64,000 nt of DNA, from contig JAWQEG010000516.1 in assembly GCA_033782935.1 (NCBI GenBank), forward strand, positions 248,001 to 312,000, in the 5' to 3' direction. Source of the DNA: Petrolisthes cinctipes. Its lineage: Eukaryota > Arthropoda > Malacostraca > Decapoda > Porcellanidae. Positions 20,641 to 36,340 of the stretch are shown in pieces. Numbering within the stretch: position 1 is the stretch's first letter; every line of letters starts with the position of its first letter. Both the position numbers and the translations under genes were made by a program. Under the pieces are notes generated by a model. The model did no database searches. It was not told where the DNA came from and saw only the letters and a program-made list of their open reading frames with translations.

Positions 20641-22760
20641 TAGCACTGAGTAGACATGTACAGATCGCTTCTGGAACCTAAAACTATTGAATATTCGGGT
20701 GTTTTGAGCCTGAATTTGAGATATAAACCGGTACTGAAGATACATGCACATATCGACTTTTTGCACCTAAAATATCGTGTTTCAGCTTGTTTTGAGTCTG
20801 TATCTTGAAAACATTCTAGCAAGAAGTAGGCATGTACAGATCGCTTCTGGGACCCAAAAATACCGAATTTTCGGTGGTTTTGAGCTTGAATTTGAGATAT
20901 TAACGGATACTGAAGATGCATGTACATATCGACTATGGGCACCTAAAATATCGTTTTTGAGCATATTTTGGGCCTGTATTTTAAAAATATTCTAACACGG
21001 AGTAGGCATGTTCAGATCGCTTCTGGGACCCAAAAATATCGAATTTTCGGGTGTTTTGAGCCTGAATTTGAGATATAAACGGGTACAGAAGATGCATGCA
21101 CAAATCGACTTTGGGCACCTAAAATATCGATTTTCAGCATGTTTTATGGCCTGTATTTATAAAGTACTCTAAGACTGAGTAGGCATGTATACCAGATCGC
21201 TTCTGGGACCCAAAAATACCGAATTTTCGGGTGTTTTGAGCCTCAATTTAAGATATAAACGGGTGCAGAAGATGCATGCACACTTCGACTTTGGGCACCC
21301 AAAATATCGATTTTTAACATGTTTTGGGCCAATATCTTGAAAATATTCTAGCACTGAGTAGGCATGTACAGATCGCTTCTGGGACCCAAAAATATCGAAT
21401 TTTCGGGCGTTTTGAGCCTGAATTTGAGATATAAACGGGTACTGAAGATGCATCCACATATCGACTTCTTGCATCTAAAATATCGATTTTGGGCATGTTT
21501 TGGGTCTGTATATTGAAAACATTCTAGCATGGAGTAGGCATATACAGGTCGCTTCTGGGACCAAAAAATATCGAATTTTCGGGTATTTTGAGACTGAATT
21601 TAAGATATAAACGAGTACAGAAGATGCATGCAAATATCGACTTTTGACACCTAAAATATAAATTTATAGCATGTTTTAAACCTATATTTTAAAAACATTC
21701 TAGCACTGAGTAGACATGTACAGATCGCTTCTGGAACCTAAAACTATTGAATATTCGGGTGTTTTGAGCATGAATTTGAGATATAAACCGGTACTGAAGA
21801 TACATGCACATATCGACTTTTTGCACCTAAAATATCGATTTTGAGCATGTTTTGGGTCTGTATCTTGAAAACATTCTAGCAAGAAGTAGGCATGTACAGA
21901 TCGCTTCTGGGACCCAAAAATACCGAATTTTCGGTGGTTTTGAGCTTGAATTTGAGATATTAACGGATACTGAAGATGCATGTACATATCGACTATGGGC
22001 ACCTAAAATATCGTTTTTGAGCATATTTTGGGCCTGTATTTTAAAAATATTCTAACACGGAGTAGGCATGTTCAGATCGCTTCTGGGATTAAAAAATATC
22101 GAATTTTCGGGTGTTTTGAGCCTGAATTTGAGATATAAACGGGTACAGAAGATGCATGCACAAATCGACTTTGGGCACCTAAAATATCGATTTTCAGCAT
22201 GTTTTATGGCCTGTATTTATAAAGTACTCTAACACTGAGTAGGCATGTATACCAGATCGCTTCTGGGACCCAAAAATACCGAATTTTCGGGTGTTTTGAG
22301 CCTCAATTTAAGATATAAACGGGTGCAGAAGATGCATGCACATATTGACTATGGGCAACTAAAATATCGATTTTTAACATGTTTTGGGCCAATATCTTGA
22401 AAATATTCTAGCACTGAGTAGGCATGTACAGATCGCTTCTGGGACCCAAAAATATCGAATTTTCGGGCGTTTTGAGCCTGAATTTGAGATATAAACGGGT
22501 ACTGAAGATGCATCCACATATCGACTTCTTGCATCTAAAATATCGATTTTGGGCATGTTTTGGGTCTGTATATTGAAAACATTCTAGCATGGAGTAGGCA
22601 TATACAGGTCGCTTCTGGGACCAAAAAATATCGAATTTTCGGGTATTTTGAGACTGAATTTAAGATATAAACGAGTACAGAAGATGCATGCAAATATCGA
22701 CTTTTGACACCTAAAATATAAATTTATAGCATGTTTTAAACCTATATTTTAAAAACATTC
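20641..22760. repeat. Two tandem 1,060-bp hexamer units
   Basis: Six-monomer units starting at 20641 and 21701 with the CCTAAAACTATTGAATATTC monomer, and the next unit begins with the same monomer at 22761. Length is 6 x 176 plus 4, the extra bases being the +1 and +3 insertions of the 180-bp monomer (near 21187 and 22247). The units agree closely, differing at scattered positions, for example CGTGTTTCAGCTTG against CGATTTTGAGCATG in the first monomer boundary. Confidence 0.85.
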
Positions 22761-25700
22761 TAGCACTGAGTAGACATGTACAGATCGCTTCTGGGACCTA
22801 AAACTATTGAATATTCGGGTGTTTTGAGCATGAATTTGAGATATAAACCGGTACTGAAGATACATGCACATATCGACTTTTTGCACCTAAAATATCGATT
22901 TTGAGCATGTTTTGGGTCTGTATCTTGAAAACATTCTAGCATGGAGTAGGGATGTACAGATCGCTTCTGGGACACAAAAATACCGAATTTTAGGATGTTT
23001 TGAGCCTGAATTTGAGATATAAACGGGTACAGATAATGCATGCACATATCGACTTTGGGCACCAAAAATATTGATTTTCAGCATGTTTTCGGCCTGTATT
23101 TTGAAAATACTCTAACACGGAGTAGGCATGTACAGATCGCTTCTGGGACCCAAAAATATCGAATTTTCGCGTGTTTTTTAGCCTGATTTTGAGATATAAA
23201 CGGGTACAGAAGATGCATGCACAAATCGACTTTGGGCACCTAAAATATCGATTTTCAGCATGTTTTAGGCATGTATTTTGAAAATACTTTAACACGGAGT
23301 AAGCATGTACAGATCGCTTCTTGGACCCAAAATTATCGATTTTTCGGGTGTTTTGAGCCTGAATTTGAGTTATAAATGGGTACAGAAGATGCATGCTCAT
23401 ATTGTCTTTGGGCACCTAAAATATCGATTTTTTGCATATATTGTGCTTGTATCTTAAAAATACTCTAACACGGAGTAGGCATGTACAGATCGCTTCTGGG
23501 ACCCAAAAATATCGAATTTTCGGGTGTTTTGAGCTTAAATTTAAGATATAAACGGGTACAGAAGATGCATGCACATATCGACTTGGGAAACCTAAAAAAT
23601 ATATTTTTGCATGTTTTAAACCTATATTTTAAAAACATTCTAGCACTGAGTAAGCATGTACAGATCGCTTCTGGAACCCAAAAATATTGACTTTTCGGGT
23701 GTTTAGAGCTTGAATTTGAAATATAAACGGGTACAGAGCATGCATGCACACTTCGACTTTGGGCACCCAAAATATCGATTTTTAGCATGTTTTGGGCCAA
23801 TATCTTGAAATTATTCTAGCACTGAGTAGGCATGTACAGATCGCTTCTGGTACCCAAAAATATTGAATTTTCCGTTGTTTTGAGCCTGAATTTGAGATAT
23901 AAACGGGTACAGAAGTTGCATGCACATATTGACTTTTGGCACCCAAAATATCGATTTTTATCATGTTTTGGGCCTGTATTTTTAAAACATTCTCTAACAC
24001 GGAGTAGGCATGTACAGATCGCTTCTGTAGCACTAAGTAGACATGTACAGATCGGTTCTGGAACCCAAAAATATCGATTTTTCGGGTGTTTTGAGCCTGA
24101 ATTTGAGATATAAACGGGTACAGAAGATGCATGTACATATCGACATTGGGCACCTAATATATCGATTTTTAGCATGTTTTGGGCCTATTTTTTGAAAATA
24201 TTCTATCACTGAGTAGGCATGTACAGATTGCTTCTGGGACCCAAAAATTTTGAATTTTCGGGTGTTTTGAGCATGAATTTGGGATATAAACAGGTACAAA
24301 AGATGTATGCACATATCGACTTTGGACAAGTAAAATATTGATTTTTAACATGTTTTATGCATATATTTTAAATCATTCTAGCACTGAGTAGACATGTACA
24401 GATCGCTTTGGGGACCCAAGAATATTGAATTTTTGGGTGTTTTAAGCCTGAATTTAAGATATAAACGGGCACTGAAGATGCAAGCACATATCGACTTTTT
24501 GCACCTAAAATATCGATTTTGAGCATGTTTTGGGTCTGTATCTTGAAAACATTCTAGCATGGAGTAGGGATGTACAGATCGCCTCTAGGACACAAAAATA
24601 CCGAATTTTAGGTTGTTTTGAGCCTTAATTTGAGATATAAACGGGTACAGATAATGCATGCACATATCGACTTTGGGAACCAAAAATATCGATTTTTAGC
24701 ATGTTTTGGGCCTTTATTTTGAAAATACTCTAACACGAAGTAGGCATGTACAGATCGCTTTAGGGACCCAAAATATCGAATTTTCGGATATTTTGAGCCC
24801 GAATTTGAGATATAATCGTGTACAGAAGAAGCATGCACATATCGACTTTGGGCACCTAAAATATTGATTTTCAGCATGTTTTCGGCCTGTATTTTGAAAA
24901 TGCTCTAACACGGAGTAGGCATGTACAGATCGCTTCTGGGACCCAAAAATATCGAATTTTCGGGTGTTTTGAGCCTGATTTTGAGATATAAACGGGTACA
25001 GAAGATGCATGCACAAATTGACTTTGGGCACCTAAAATATCGATTTTCAGCATGTTTTGGGCATGTATTTTGAAAATACTCTAACAGGGAGTAGGCATGT
25101 ACAGATAGCTTCTGGGCCCAAAAAATATCGAATTTTCGGGTGTTCTGAGCCTAAATTTAAGATATAAACGGGTACAGAAGATGCATTCACATATCGACTT
25201 GGGAAACCTAAAATATATATTTTTAGCATGTTTTAAACCTATATTTTAAAAACATTCTAGCACTGAGTAGGCATGTAAAGATCGCTTCTGGAACCCAAAA
25301 ATATTGACTTTTCGGGTGTTTAGAGCTTGAATTTGAAATATAAACGGGTACAGAGCATGCATGCACACTTCGACTTTGGGCACCCAAAATATCGATTTTT
25401 AGCATGTTTTGGGCCAATATTTTGAAATTATTCTAGCACTGAGTAGGCATGTACAGATCGCTTCTGGGACCCAAAAATATCGAATTTTCGGGTGTTTTGA
25501 GACTGAATTTGAGATATAAACGGATACTGAAGATGCATGCACATATCGACTTTTTGCACCTAAAATATCAATTTTCAGCTTGTTTTGGGTCTGTATCTTG
25601 AAAACATTCTAGCATGGAGTAGGCATATACAGGTCGCTTCTGGGACCAAAAAATATCGAATTTTCGGGTGTTTTGAGACTGAATTTAAGATATAAACGGA

Positions 25701-28700
25701 TACTGAAGATGCATGCACATATCGACTTTTGACACCTAAAATATAAATTTTTAGCATGTTTTAAACCTATATTTTAAAAACATTCTAGCACTGAGTAGAC
25801 ATATACAGATCGCTTCTGGAACCTAAAACTATTGAATATTCGGGTGTTTTGAGCCTGAAGTTGAGATATAAACCGGTACTGAAGATACATGCACATATCG
25901 ACTTTCTGCACCTAAAATATCGATTTTGAGCATGTTTTGGGTCTGTATCTTGAAAACATTCTAGCATGGAGTAGGGATGTACAGATCGCTTCTGGGACCC
26001 AAAAATATCGAATTTTCGGGTGTTTTGAGCCTGATTTTGAGATATAAACGGGTACAGAAGATGCATGCACAAATCGACTTTGGGCACCTAAAATATCGAT
26101 TTTCAGCATGTTTTGGGCATGTATTTTGAAAATACTTTAACACGGAGTAAGCATGTACAGATTGCTTCTTGGACCCAAAATTATCGAATTTTCGGGTGTT
26201 TTGAGCCTGAATTTGAGTTATAAACGGGTACAGAAGATGCATGCACATATTGTCTTTGTGCACCTAAAATATCGATTTTAAGCATATATTGGGCCTGTAT
26301 TTTGAATATACTCTAACACGGAGTAGGCATGTACAGATCGCTTCTGGGACCCAAAAATATCGAATTTTCGGGTGTTTTGAGCCTAAATTTAAGATATAAA
26401 CGGGTACAGAAGATGCATGCACATATCGACTTGGGAAACCTAAAATATATATTTTTAGCATGTTTTAAACCTATATTTTAAAAACATTCTAGCAATGAGT
26501 AGGCATGTGCAGATCGCTTCTGGAACCCAAAAATATTGACTTTTCGGGTGTTTAGAGCTTGAATTTGAAATATAAACGGGTACAGAGCATACATGCACAC
26601 TTCGACTTTGGACACCCAAAATATCGATTTTTAGCATGTTTTGTGCCAATATCTTGAAATTATTCTAGCACTGAGTAGGCATGTACAGATCGCTTCTGGG
26701 ACCCAAAAATATTGAATTTTCCGTTGTTTTGAGCCTGAATTTGAGATATAAACGGATACAGAAGTTGCATGCACATATTGACTTTGGGCACCCGAAATAT
26801 CGATTTTTATCATGTTTTGGGCCTGTATTTTTAAAACATTCTCTAACACGGAGTAGGCATGTACAGATCGCTTCTGTAGCACTGAGTAGACATGTATAGA
26901 TCGGTTCTGGAACCCAAAAATATCGATTTTTCGGGTGTTTTAAGCCTAAATTTGAGATATAAACGGGTACAGAAGATGCATGCACATATCGACATTGGGC
27001 ACCTAAAATATCGATTTTTAGCATGTTTTGCGCCTATATTTTGAAAATACTCTAACACGGAGTAGGCATGTACAGATCGCTTCTGGGACCCAAAAATATC
27101 GAATTTTCGGGTGTTTTGAGCCTGATTTTGAGATATAAACGGGTACAGAAGATGCATGCACAAATTGACTTTGGGCACCTAAAATATCGATTTTCAGCAT
27201 GTTTTGGGCATGTATTTTGAAAATACTTTAACACGGAGTAAGCATGTACAGATCGCTTGTTGGACCCAAAATTATCGAATTTTCGGGTGTTTTGAGCCTG
27301 AATTTTAGTTATAAACGGGTACAGAAGATGCATGCACATATTGTCTTTGGGCACCTAAAATATCGATTTTCAGCATATATTGGGCCTGTATTTTGAAAAT
27401 ACTCTAACACGGAGTAGGCATGTACAGATCGCTTCTGGGACCCAAAAATATCGAATTTTCGGGTGTTTTGAGCCTAAATTTAAGATATAAACGGGTACAG
27501 AAGATGCATGCACATATCGACTTGGGAAACCTAAAATATATATTTTTAGCATGTTTTAAACCTATATTTTAAAAACATTCTAGCAATGAGTAGGCATGTA
27601 CAGATTGCTTCTGGAACCCAAAATATTGACTTTTCGGGTGTTTAGAGCTTGAATTTGAAATATAAACGGGTACAGAGCATACATGCACACTTCGACTTTG
27701 GACACCCAAAATATCGATTTTTTGAATGTTTTGTGCCAATATCTTGAAATTATTCTAGCACTGAGTAGGCATGTACAGATCGCTTCTGTGACCCAAAAAT
27801 ATTGAATTTTCCGTTGTTTTGAGCCTGAATTTGAGATATAAACGGATACAGAAGTTGCATGCACATATTGACTTTGGGCACCCAAAATATCGATTTTTAT
27901 CATGTTTTGGGCCTGTATTTTTAAAACATTCTCTAACACGGAGTAGGCATGTACAGATCGCTTCTATAGCACTGAGTAGACATGTACAGATCGGTTCTGG
28001 AACCCAAAAATATCGATTTTTCGGGTGCTTTGAGCCTGAATTTGAGATATAAACGGGTACAGAAGATGCAAGCACATATCGACATTGGGCACCTAAAATA
28101 TCGATTTTTAGCATGTTTTGCGCCTATATTTTGAAAATATTCTATCACTGAGTAGGCATGTACAGATTGCTTCTGGGACCCAAAATTTTTGAATTTTCGG
28201 GTGTTTTGAGCATGAATTTGGGATATAAACAGGTACAAAAGATGTATGCACATATCGACTTTGGACACGTAAAATATTGATTTTTAGCATGTTTTAAGCC
28301 TATATTATAAAACATTCTAGCACTGAGTAGACATGTACAGATCGCTTCGGGGACCCAAGAATATTGAATTTTTGGGTGTTTTAAGCCTGAATTTAAGATA
28401 TAAACGGGCACTGAAGATGCAAGCACATATCGACTTTTTGCACCTAAAATATCGATTTTGAGCATGTTTTGAGTCTGTATTTTGAAAACATTCTATCATG
28501 GAGTAGGAATGTACAGATCGCTTCTGGGACACAAAAATACCGAATTTTAGGATATTTTGAGCCTGAATTTGAGATATAAACGGGTACAGATAATGCATGC
28601 ACATATCGAATTTGGGCACCAAAAATATCGATTTTTAGCATTTTTTTGGCCTTTATTTTGAAAATACTCTAACACGAAGTAGGCATGTACAGATCGCTTC

Positions 28701-31700
28701 AGGGACCCAAAATATCGAATTTTCGGATATTTTGAGCCCGAATTTGAGATATAATCGTGTACAGAAGAAGCATGCACATATTGACTTTGGGCACCTAAAA
28801 TATTGATTTTTAGCATGTTTTCGGTCTGTATTTTGAAAATGTTCTAACACGGAGTAGGCATGTACAGATCGCTTCTGGGACCCAAAAATATTGAATTTTC
28901 GGGTGTTTTGAGCCTGATTTTGAGATATAAACGGGTACAGAAGATGCATGCACAAATCGACTTTGGGCACCTAAAATATCGATTTTCAGCATGTTTTGGG
29001 CATGTATTTTGAAAATACTCTAACACGGAGTAGGCATGTACAGATCGCTTCTGGGACCCAAAAATATCGAATTTTCGTGTGTTTTGAGCCTAAATTTAAG
29101 ATATAAACGGGTACAGAAGATGCATGCACATATCGACTTGGGAAACCTAAAATATATATTTTTACCATGTTTTAAACCTATATTTTAAAAACATTCTAGC
29201 ACTGAGTAGGCATGTACAGATCGCTTCTGGAACCCAAAAATATTGACTTTTCGGGTTTTTAGAGCTTGAATTTGAAATATAAACGGGTACAGAGCATGCA
29301 TGCACACTTCGACTTTGGGCACCCAAAATATCGATTTTTAGCATGTTTTGGGCCAATATCTTGAAATTATTCTAGCACTGAGTAGGCATGTACAGATCGC
29401 TTCTGGGACCCAAAAATATCGAATTTTCCGGTGTTTTGAGCCTGAATTTGAGATATAAACGGATACTGAAGATGCATGCACATATCGACTGGGGACACCT
29501 ATAATATAAATTTTTAGCATGTTTTAAACCTATATTTTAAAAACATTCTAGCACTGAGTAGACATGTACAGATCGCTTCTGGAAACTAAAACTATTGAAT
29601 ATTCGGGTGTTTTGAGCCTGAATTTGAGATATAAACCGGTACTGAAGATACATGCACATATCGACTTTTTGCACCTAAAATATCGAGTTTCAGCTTGTTT
29701 TGAGTCTGTATCTTGAAAACATTCTAGCAAGAAGTAGGCATGTACAGATCGCTTCTGGGACCCAAATATACCGAATTTTCGGTGGTTTTGAGCTTGAATT
29801 TGAGATATTAACGGATACTGAAGATGCATGTACATATCGACTATGGGCACCTAAAATATCGAATTTGAGCATATTTTGGGCCTGTATTTTAAAAATATTC
29901 TAACACGGAGTAGGCATGTACAGATCGCTTCTGGGATTAAAAAATATCGAATTTTCGGGTGTTTTGAGCCTGAATTTAAGATATAAACGGGTACAGAAGA
30001 TGCATGCTCAAATCGACTTTGGGCACCTAAAATATCGATTTTCAGCATGTTTTATGGCCTGTATTTATAAAGTACTCTAAGACTGAGTAGGCATGTATAC
30101 CAGATCGCTTCTGGGACCCAAAAATACCGAATTTTTGGGTGTTTTGAGCCTCAATTTAAGATTTAAACGGGTACAGAAGATGCATGCACATATTGACTAT
30201 GGGCAACTAAAATATCGGTTTTCAGCATGTTTTGGGCATGTATTTTGAAAATACTTAAAAACGGAGTAGGCATATACAGATCGATTCTCGGACACAAAAA
30301 TATCGAATTTTCGGGTGTTTTGAGCCTGAATTTGAAATATAAACGGGTACAGAGCATGCATGCACATTTCGACTTTGGGCACCCAAAATATCGATTTTTA
30401 ACATGTTTTGGGCCAATATCTTGAAAATATTCTAGCACTGAGTAGGCATGTACAGATCGCTTCTGGGACCCAAAAATATCGAATTTTCGGGCGTTTTGAG
30501 ACTGAATTTGAGATATAAACGGGTACTGAAGATGCATCCACATATCGACTTCTTGCATCTAAAATATCGATTTTGGGCATGTTTTGGGTCTGTATATTGA
30601 AAACATTCTAGCATGGAGTAGGCATATACAGGTCGCTTCTGGGACCAAAAAATATCGAATTTTCGGGTATTTTGAGACTGAATTTAAGATATAAACGAGT
30701 ACAGAAGATGCATGCAAATATCGACTTTTGACACCTAAAATATAAATTTATAGCATGTTTTAAACCTATATTTTAAAAACATTCTAGCACTGAGTAGACA
30801 TGTACAGATCGCTTCTGGAACCTAAAACTATTGAATATTCGGGTGTTTTGAGCCTGAATTTGAGATATAAACCGGTACTGAAGATACATGCACATATCGA
30901 CTTTTTGCACCTAAAATATCGATTTTGAGCATGTTTTGGGTCTGTATCTTGAAAACATTCTAGCATGGAGTAGGGATGTACAGATCGCTTCTGGGACACA
31001 AAAATACCGAATTTTAGGATGTTTTGAGCCTGAATTTGAGATATAAACGGGTACAGATAATGCATGCACATATCGACTTTAGGCACCAAAAATATTGATT
31101 TTCAGCATGTTTTCGGACTGTATTTTGAAAATACTCAAACACGGAGTAGGCATGTACAGGTCGCTTCTGGGACCCAAAAATATCGAATTTTCGGGTGTTT
31201 TGAGCCTGATTTTGAGATATAAACGGGTACAGAAGATGCATGCACAAATCGACTTTGGGCACCTAAAATATCGATTTTCAGCATGTTTTAGACATGTATT
31301 TTGAAAATACTTTAACACGGAGTAAGCATGTACAGATCGCTTCTTGGACCCAAAATTATCGAATTTTCGGGTGTTTTGAGCCTGAATTTGAGTTATAAAT
31401 GGGTACAGAAGATGCATGCACATATTGTCTTTGGGCACCTAAAATATCGATTTTTTGCATATATTGTGCCTGTATTTTGAAAATACTCTAACACGGAGTA
31501 GGCATGTACAGATCGCTTCTGGGACCCAAAAATATCGAATTTTCGGGTGTTTTGAGCCTAAATTTAAGATATAAACGGGTACAGAAGATGCATGCACATA
31601 TCGACTTGGGAAACCTAAAATATATATTGTTACCATGTTTTAAACCTATATTTTAAAAACATTCTAGCACTGAGTAGGCATGTACAGATCGCTTCTGGAA

Positions 31701-34700
31701 CCCAAAATTATTGACTTTTCGGGTGTTTAGAGCTTGAATTTGAAATATAAACGGGTACAGAGCATGCATGCACACTTCGACTCTGGGCACTCAAAATATC
31801 GATTTTTAGCATGTTTTGGGCCAATATCTTGAAATCATTCTAGCACTGAGTAGGCATTTACATATCGCTTCTGGGACCCAAAAATATCGAATTTTCCGGT
31901 GTTTTGAGCCTGAATTTGAGATATAAACGGATACTGAAGATGCATGCACATATCGACTTGGGACACCTATAATATAAATTTTTAGCATGTTTTAAACCTA
32001 TATTTTAAAAACATTCTAGCACTGAGTAGACATGTACAGATCGCTTCTGGAACCTAAAACTATTGAATATTCGGGTGTTTTGAGCCTGAATTTGAGATAT
32101 AAACCGGTACTAAAGATACATGCACATATCGACTTTTTGCACCTAAAATATCGAGTTTCAGCTTGTTTTGAGTCTGTATCTTGAAAACATTCTAGCAAGA
32201 AGTAGTCATGTACAGATCGCTTCTGGGACCCAAAAATACCGAATTTTCGGTGGTTTTGAGCTTGAATTTGAGATATTAACGGATACTGAAGATGCATGTA
32301 CATATCGACAATGGGCACCTAAAATATCGATTTTGAGCATATTTTGGGCCTGTATTTTAAAAATATTCTAACACGGAGTAGGCATGTTCAGATCGCTTCT
32401 GGGATTAAAAAATATCGAATTTTCGGGTGTTTTGAGCCTGAATTTGAGATATAAACGGATACAGAAGATGCATGCACAAATCGACTTTGGGCACCTAAAA
32501 TATCGATTTTCAGCATGTTTTATGGCCTGTATTTTGAAAGTACTCTAAGACTGAGTAGGCATGTATACCAGATCGCTTCTGGGACCCAAAAATACCGAAT
32601 TTTCGGGTGTTTTGAGCCTCAATTTAAGATATAAACGGGTGCAGAAGATGCATGCACATATTGACTATGGGCAACTAAAATATCGGTTTTCAGCATGTTT
32701 TGGTCATGTATTTTGAAAATACTCTAACACGGAGTAGGCATGTACAGATCGCTTCTGGGACCCAAAAATATCGAATTTTCGGGTGTTTTGAGCCTAAATT
32801 TAAGATATAAACGGGTACAGAAGATGCATGCACATATCGACTTGGGAAACCTAAAATATATATTTTTAGCATGTTTTAAACCTATATTTTAAAAACATTC
32901 TAGCACTGAGTAGGCATGTACAGATCGCTTCTGGAACCCAAAAATATTGACTTTTCGGGTGTTTAGAGCTTGAATTTGAAATATAAACGGGTACAGAGCA
33001 TGCATGCACACTTCGACTTTGGGCACCCAAAATATCGATTTTTAGCATGTTTTGGGCCAATATCTTGAAATTATTCTAGCACTGAGTAGGCATGTACAGA
33101 TCGCTTCTGGGACCCAAAAATATCGAATTTTCGGTGGTTTTGAGCTTGAATTTGAGATATTAACGGATACTGAAGATGCATGTACATATCGACTATGGGC
33201 ACCTAAAATATCGTTTTTGAGCATATTTTGGGCCTGTATTTTAAAAATATTCTAACACGGAGTAGGCATGTTCAGATCGCTTCTGGGATTAAAAAATATC
33301 GAATTTTCGGGTGTTTTGAGCCTGAATTTGAGATATAAACGGGTACAGAAGATGCATGCACAAATCGACTTTGGGCACCTAAAATATCGATTTTCAGCAT
33401 GTTTTATGGCCTGTATTTATAAAGTACTCTAACACTGAGTAGGCATGTATACCAGATCGCTTCTGGGACCCAAAAATACCGAATTTTCGGGTGTTTTGAG
33501 CCTCAATTTAAGATATAAACGGGTGCAGAAGATGCATGCACATATTGACTATGGGCAACTAAAATATCGATTTTTAACATGTTTTGGTCCAATATCTTGA
33601 AAATATTCTAGCACTGAGTAGGCATGTACAGATCGCTTCTGGGACCCAAAAATATCGAATTTTCGGGCGTTTTGAGCCTGAATTTGAGACAAAAACGGGT
33701 ACTGAAGATGCATCCACATATCGACTTCTTGCATCTAAAATATCGATTTTGGGCATGTTTTGGGTCTGTATATTGAAAACATTCTAGCATGGAGTAGGCA
33801 TATACCGGTCGCTTCTGGGACCAAAAAATATCGAATTTTCGGATATTTTGAGACTGAATTTAAGATATAAACGAGTACAGAAGATGCATGCAAATATCGA
33901 CTTTTGACACCTAAAATATAAATTTATAGCATGTTTTAAACCTATATTTTAAAAACATTCTAGCACTGAATAGACATGTACAGATCGCTTCTGGAACCTA
34001 AAACTATTGAATATTCGGGTGTTTTGAGCCTGAATTTGAGATATAAACCGGTACTGAAGATACATGCACATATCGACTTTTTGCACCTAAAATATCGATT
34101 TTGAGCATGTTTTGGGTCTGTATCTTGAAAACATTCTAGCATGGAGTAGGGATGTACAGATCGCTTCTGGGACACAAAAATACCGAATTTTAGGATGTTT
34201 TGAGCCTGAATTTGAGATATAAACGGGTACAGATAATGCATGCACATATCGACTTTGGGCACCAAAAATATTGATTTTCAGCATGTTTTCGGCCTGTATT
34301 TTGAAAATACTCTAACACGGAGTAGGCATGTACAGATCGCTTCTGGGACCCAAAAATATCGAATTTTCGCGTGTTTTGAGCCTGATTTTGAGATATAAAC
34401 GGGTACAGAAGATGCATGCACATATCGACTTGGGAAACCTAAAATATATATTTTTAGCATGTTTTAAACCTATATTTTAAAAACATTCTAGCACTGAGTA
34501 GGCATGTACAGATCGCTTCTGGAACCCAAAAATATTGACTTTTCGGGTTTTTAGAGCTTGAATTTGAAATATAAACGGGTACAGAGCATGCATGCACACT
34601 TCGACTTTGGGCACCCAAAATATCGATTTTTAGCATGTTTTGGGCCAATATCTTGAAATTATTCTAGCACTGAGTAGGCTTGTACAGATCGCTTCTGGGA

Positions 34701-34840
34701 CCCAAAAATATCGAATTTTCCGGTGTTTTGAGCCTGAATTTGAGATATAAACGGATACTGAAGATGCATGCACATATCGACTTGGGACACCTATAATATA
34801 AATTTTTAGCATGTTTTAAACCTATATTTTAAAAACATTC
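21701..34840. repeat. First copy of a roughly 13.1-kb tandem satellite duplication
   Basis: Landmarks here recur 13,140 bp to the right: the CCTAAAACTATTG monomer 21701 to 34841, the 34-bp duplication 23994 to 37134, and TTGGACCCAAAATTATCGAT near 23325 to 36465. The right-hand copy begins exactly where this one ends, so the arrangement is tandem. Confidence 0.75.
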
Positions 34841-36340
34841 TAGCACTGAGTAGACATGTACAGATCGCTTCTGGAACCTAAAACTATTGAATATTCGGGT
34901 GTTTTGAGCCTGAATTTGAGATATAAACCGGTACTGAAGATACATGCACATATCGACTTTTTGCACCTAAAATATCGAGTTTCAGCTTGTTTTGAGTCTG
35001 TATCTTGAAAACATTCTAGCAAGAACTAGGCATGTACAGATCGCTTCTGGGACCCAAAAATACCGAATTTTCGGATGTTTTGAGCTTGAATTTGAGATAT
35101 TAACGGATACTGAAGATGCATGTACATATCGACTATGGGCACCTAAAATATCGTTTTTGAGCATATTTTGGGCCTGTATTTTAAAAATATTCTAACACGG
35201 AGTAGGCATGTTCAGATCGCTTCTGGGATTAAAAAATATCGAATTTTCGGGTGTTTTGAGCCTGAATTTGAGATATAAACGGGTACAGAAGATGCATGCA
35301 CAAATCGACTTTGGGCACCTAAAATATCGATTTTCAGCATGTTTTATGGCCTGTATTTATAAAGTACTCTAACACTGAGTAGGCATGTATACCAGATCGC
35401 TTCTGGGACCCAAAAATACCGAATTTTCGGGTGTTTTGAGCCTCAATTTAAGATATAAACGGGTGCAGAAGATGCATGCACATATTGACTATGGGCAACT
35501 AAAATATCGATTTTTAACATGTTTTGGTCCAATATCTTGAAAATATTCTAGCACTGAGTAGGCATGTACAGATCGCTTCTGGGACCCAAAAATATCGAAT
35601 TTTCGGGCGTTTTGAGCCTGAATTTGAGACAAAAACGGGTACTGAAGATGCATCCACATATCGACTTCTTGCATCTAAAATATCGATTTTTGGCATGTTT
35701 TGGGTCTGTATATTGAAAACATTCTAGCATGGAGTAGGCATATACCGGTCGCTTCTGGGACCAAAAAATATCGAATTTTCGGATATTTTGAGACTGAATT
35801 TAAGATATAAACGAGTACAGAAGATGCATGCAAATATCGACTTTTGACACCTAAAATATAAATTTATAGCATGTTTTAAACCTATATTTTAAAAACATTC
35901 TAGCACTGAATAGACATGTACAGATCGCTTCTGGAACCTAAAACTATTGAATATTCGGGTGTTTTGAGCCTGAATTTGAGATATAAACCGGTACTGAAGA
36001 TACATGCACATATCGACTTTTTGCACCTAAAATATCGATTTTGAGCATGTTTTGGGTCTGTATCTTGAAAACATTCTAGCATGGAGTAGGGATGTACAGA
36101 TCGCTTCTGGGACACAAAAATACCGAATTTTAGGATGTTTTGAGCCTGAATTTGAGATATAAACGGGTACAGATAATGCATGCACATATCGACTTTGGGC
36201 ACCAAAAATATTGATTTTCAGCATGTTTTCGGCCTGTATTTTGAAAATACTCTAACACGGAGTAGGCATGTACAGATCGCTTCTGGGACCCAAAAATATC
36301 GAATTTTCGGGTGTTTTGAGCCTGATTTTGAGATATAAAC
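33052..36340. repeat. 1,940-bp (11-monomer) higher-order repeat, about 1.7 copies
   Basis: Segments 33052-34400 and 34992-36340 match at a constant offset of 1,940 bp (11 x 176 plus 4), sharing private changes such as GAGACAAAAACGGGTACTGA near 33688 and 35628, and CATATACCGGTCGC near 33800 and 35740. The overlap with the 13.1-kb duplication shows nested exchange. Confidence 0.8.
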
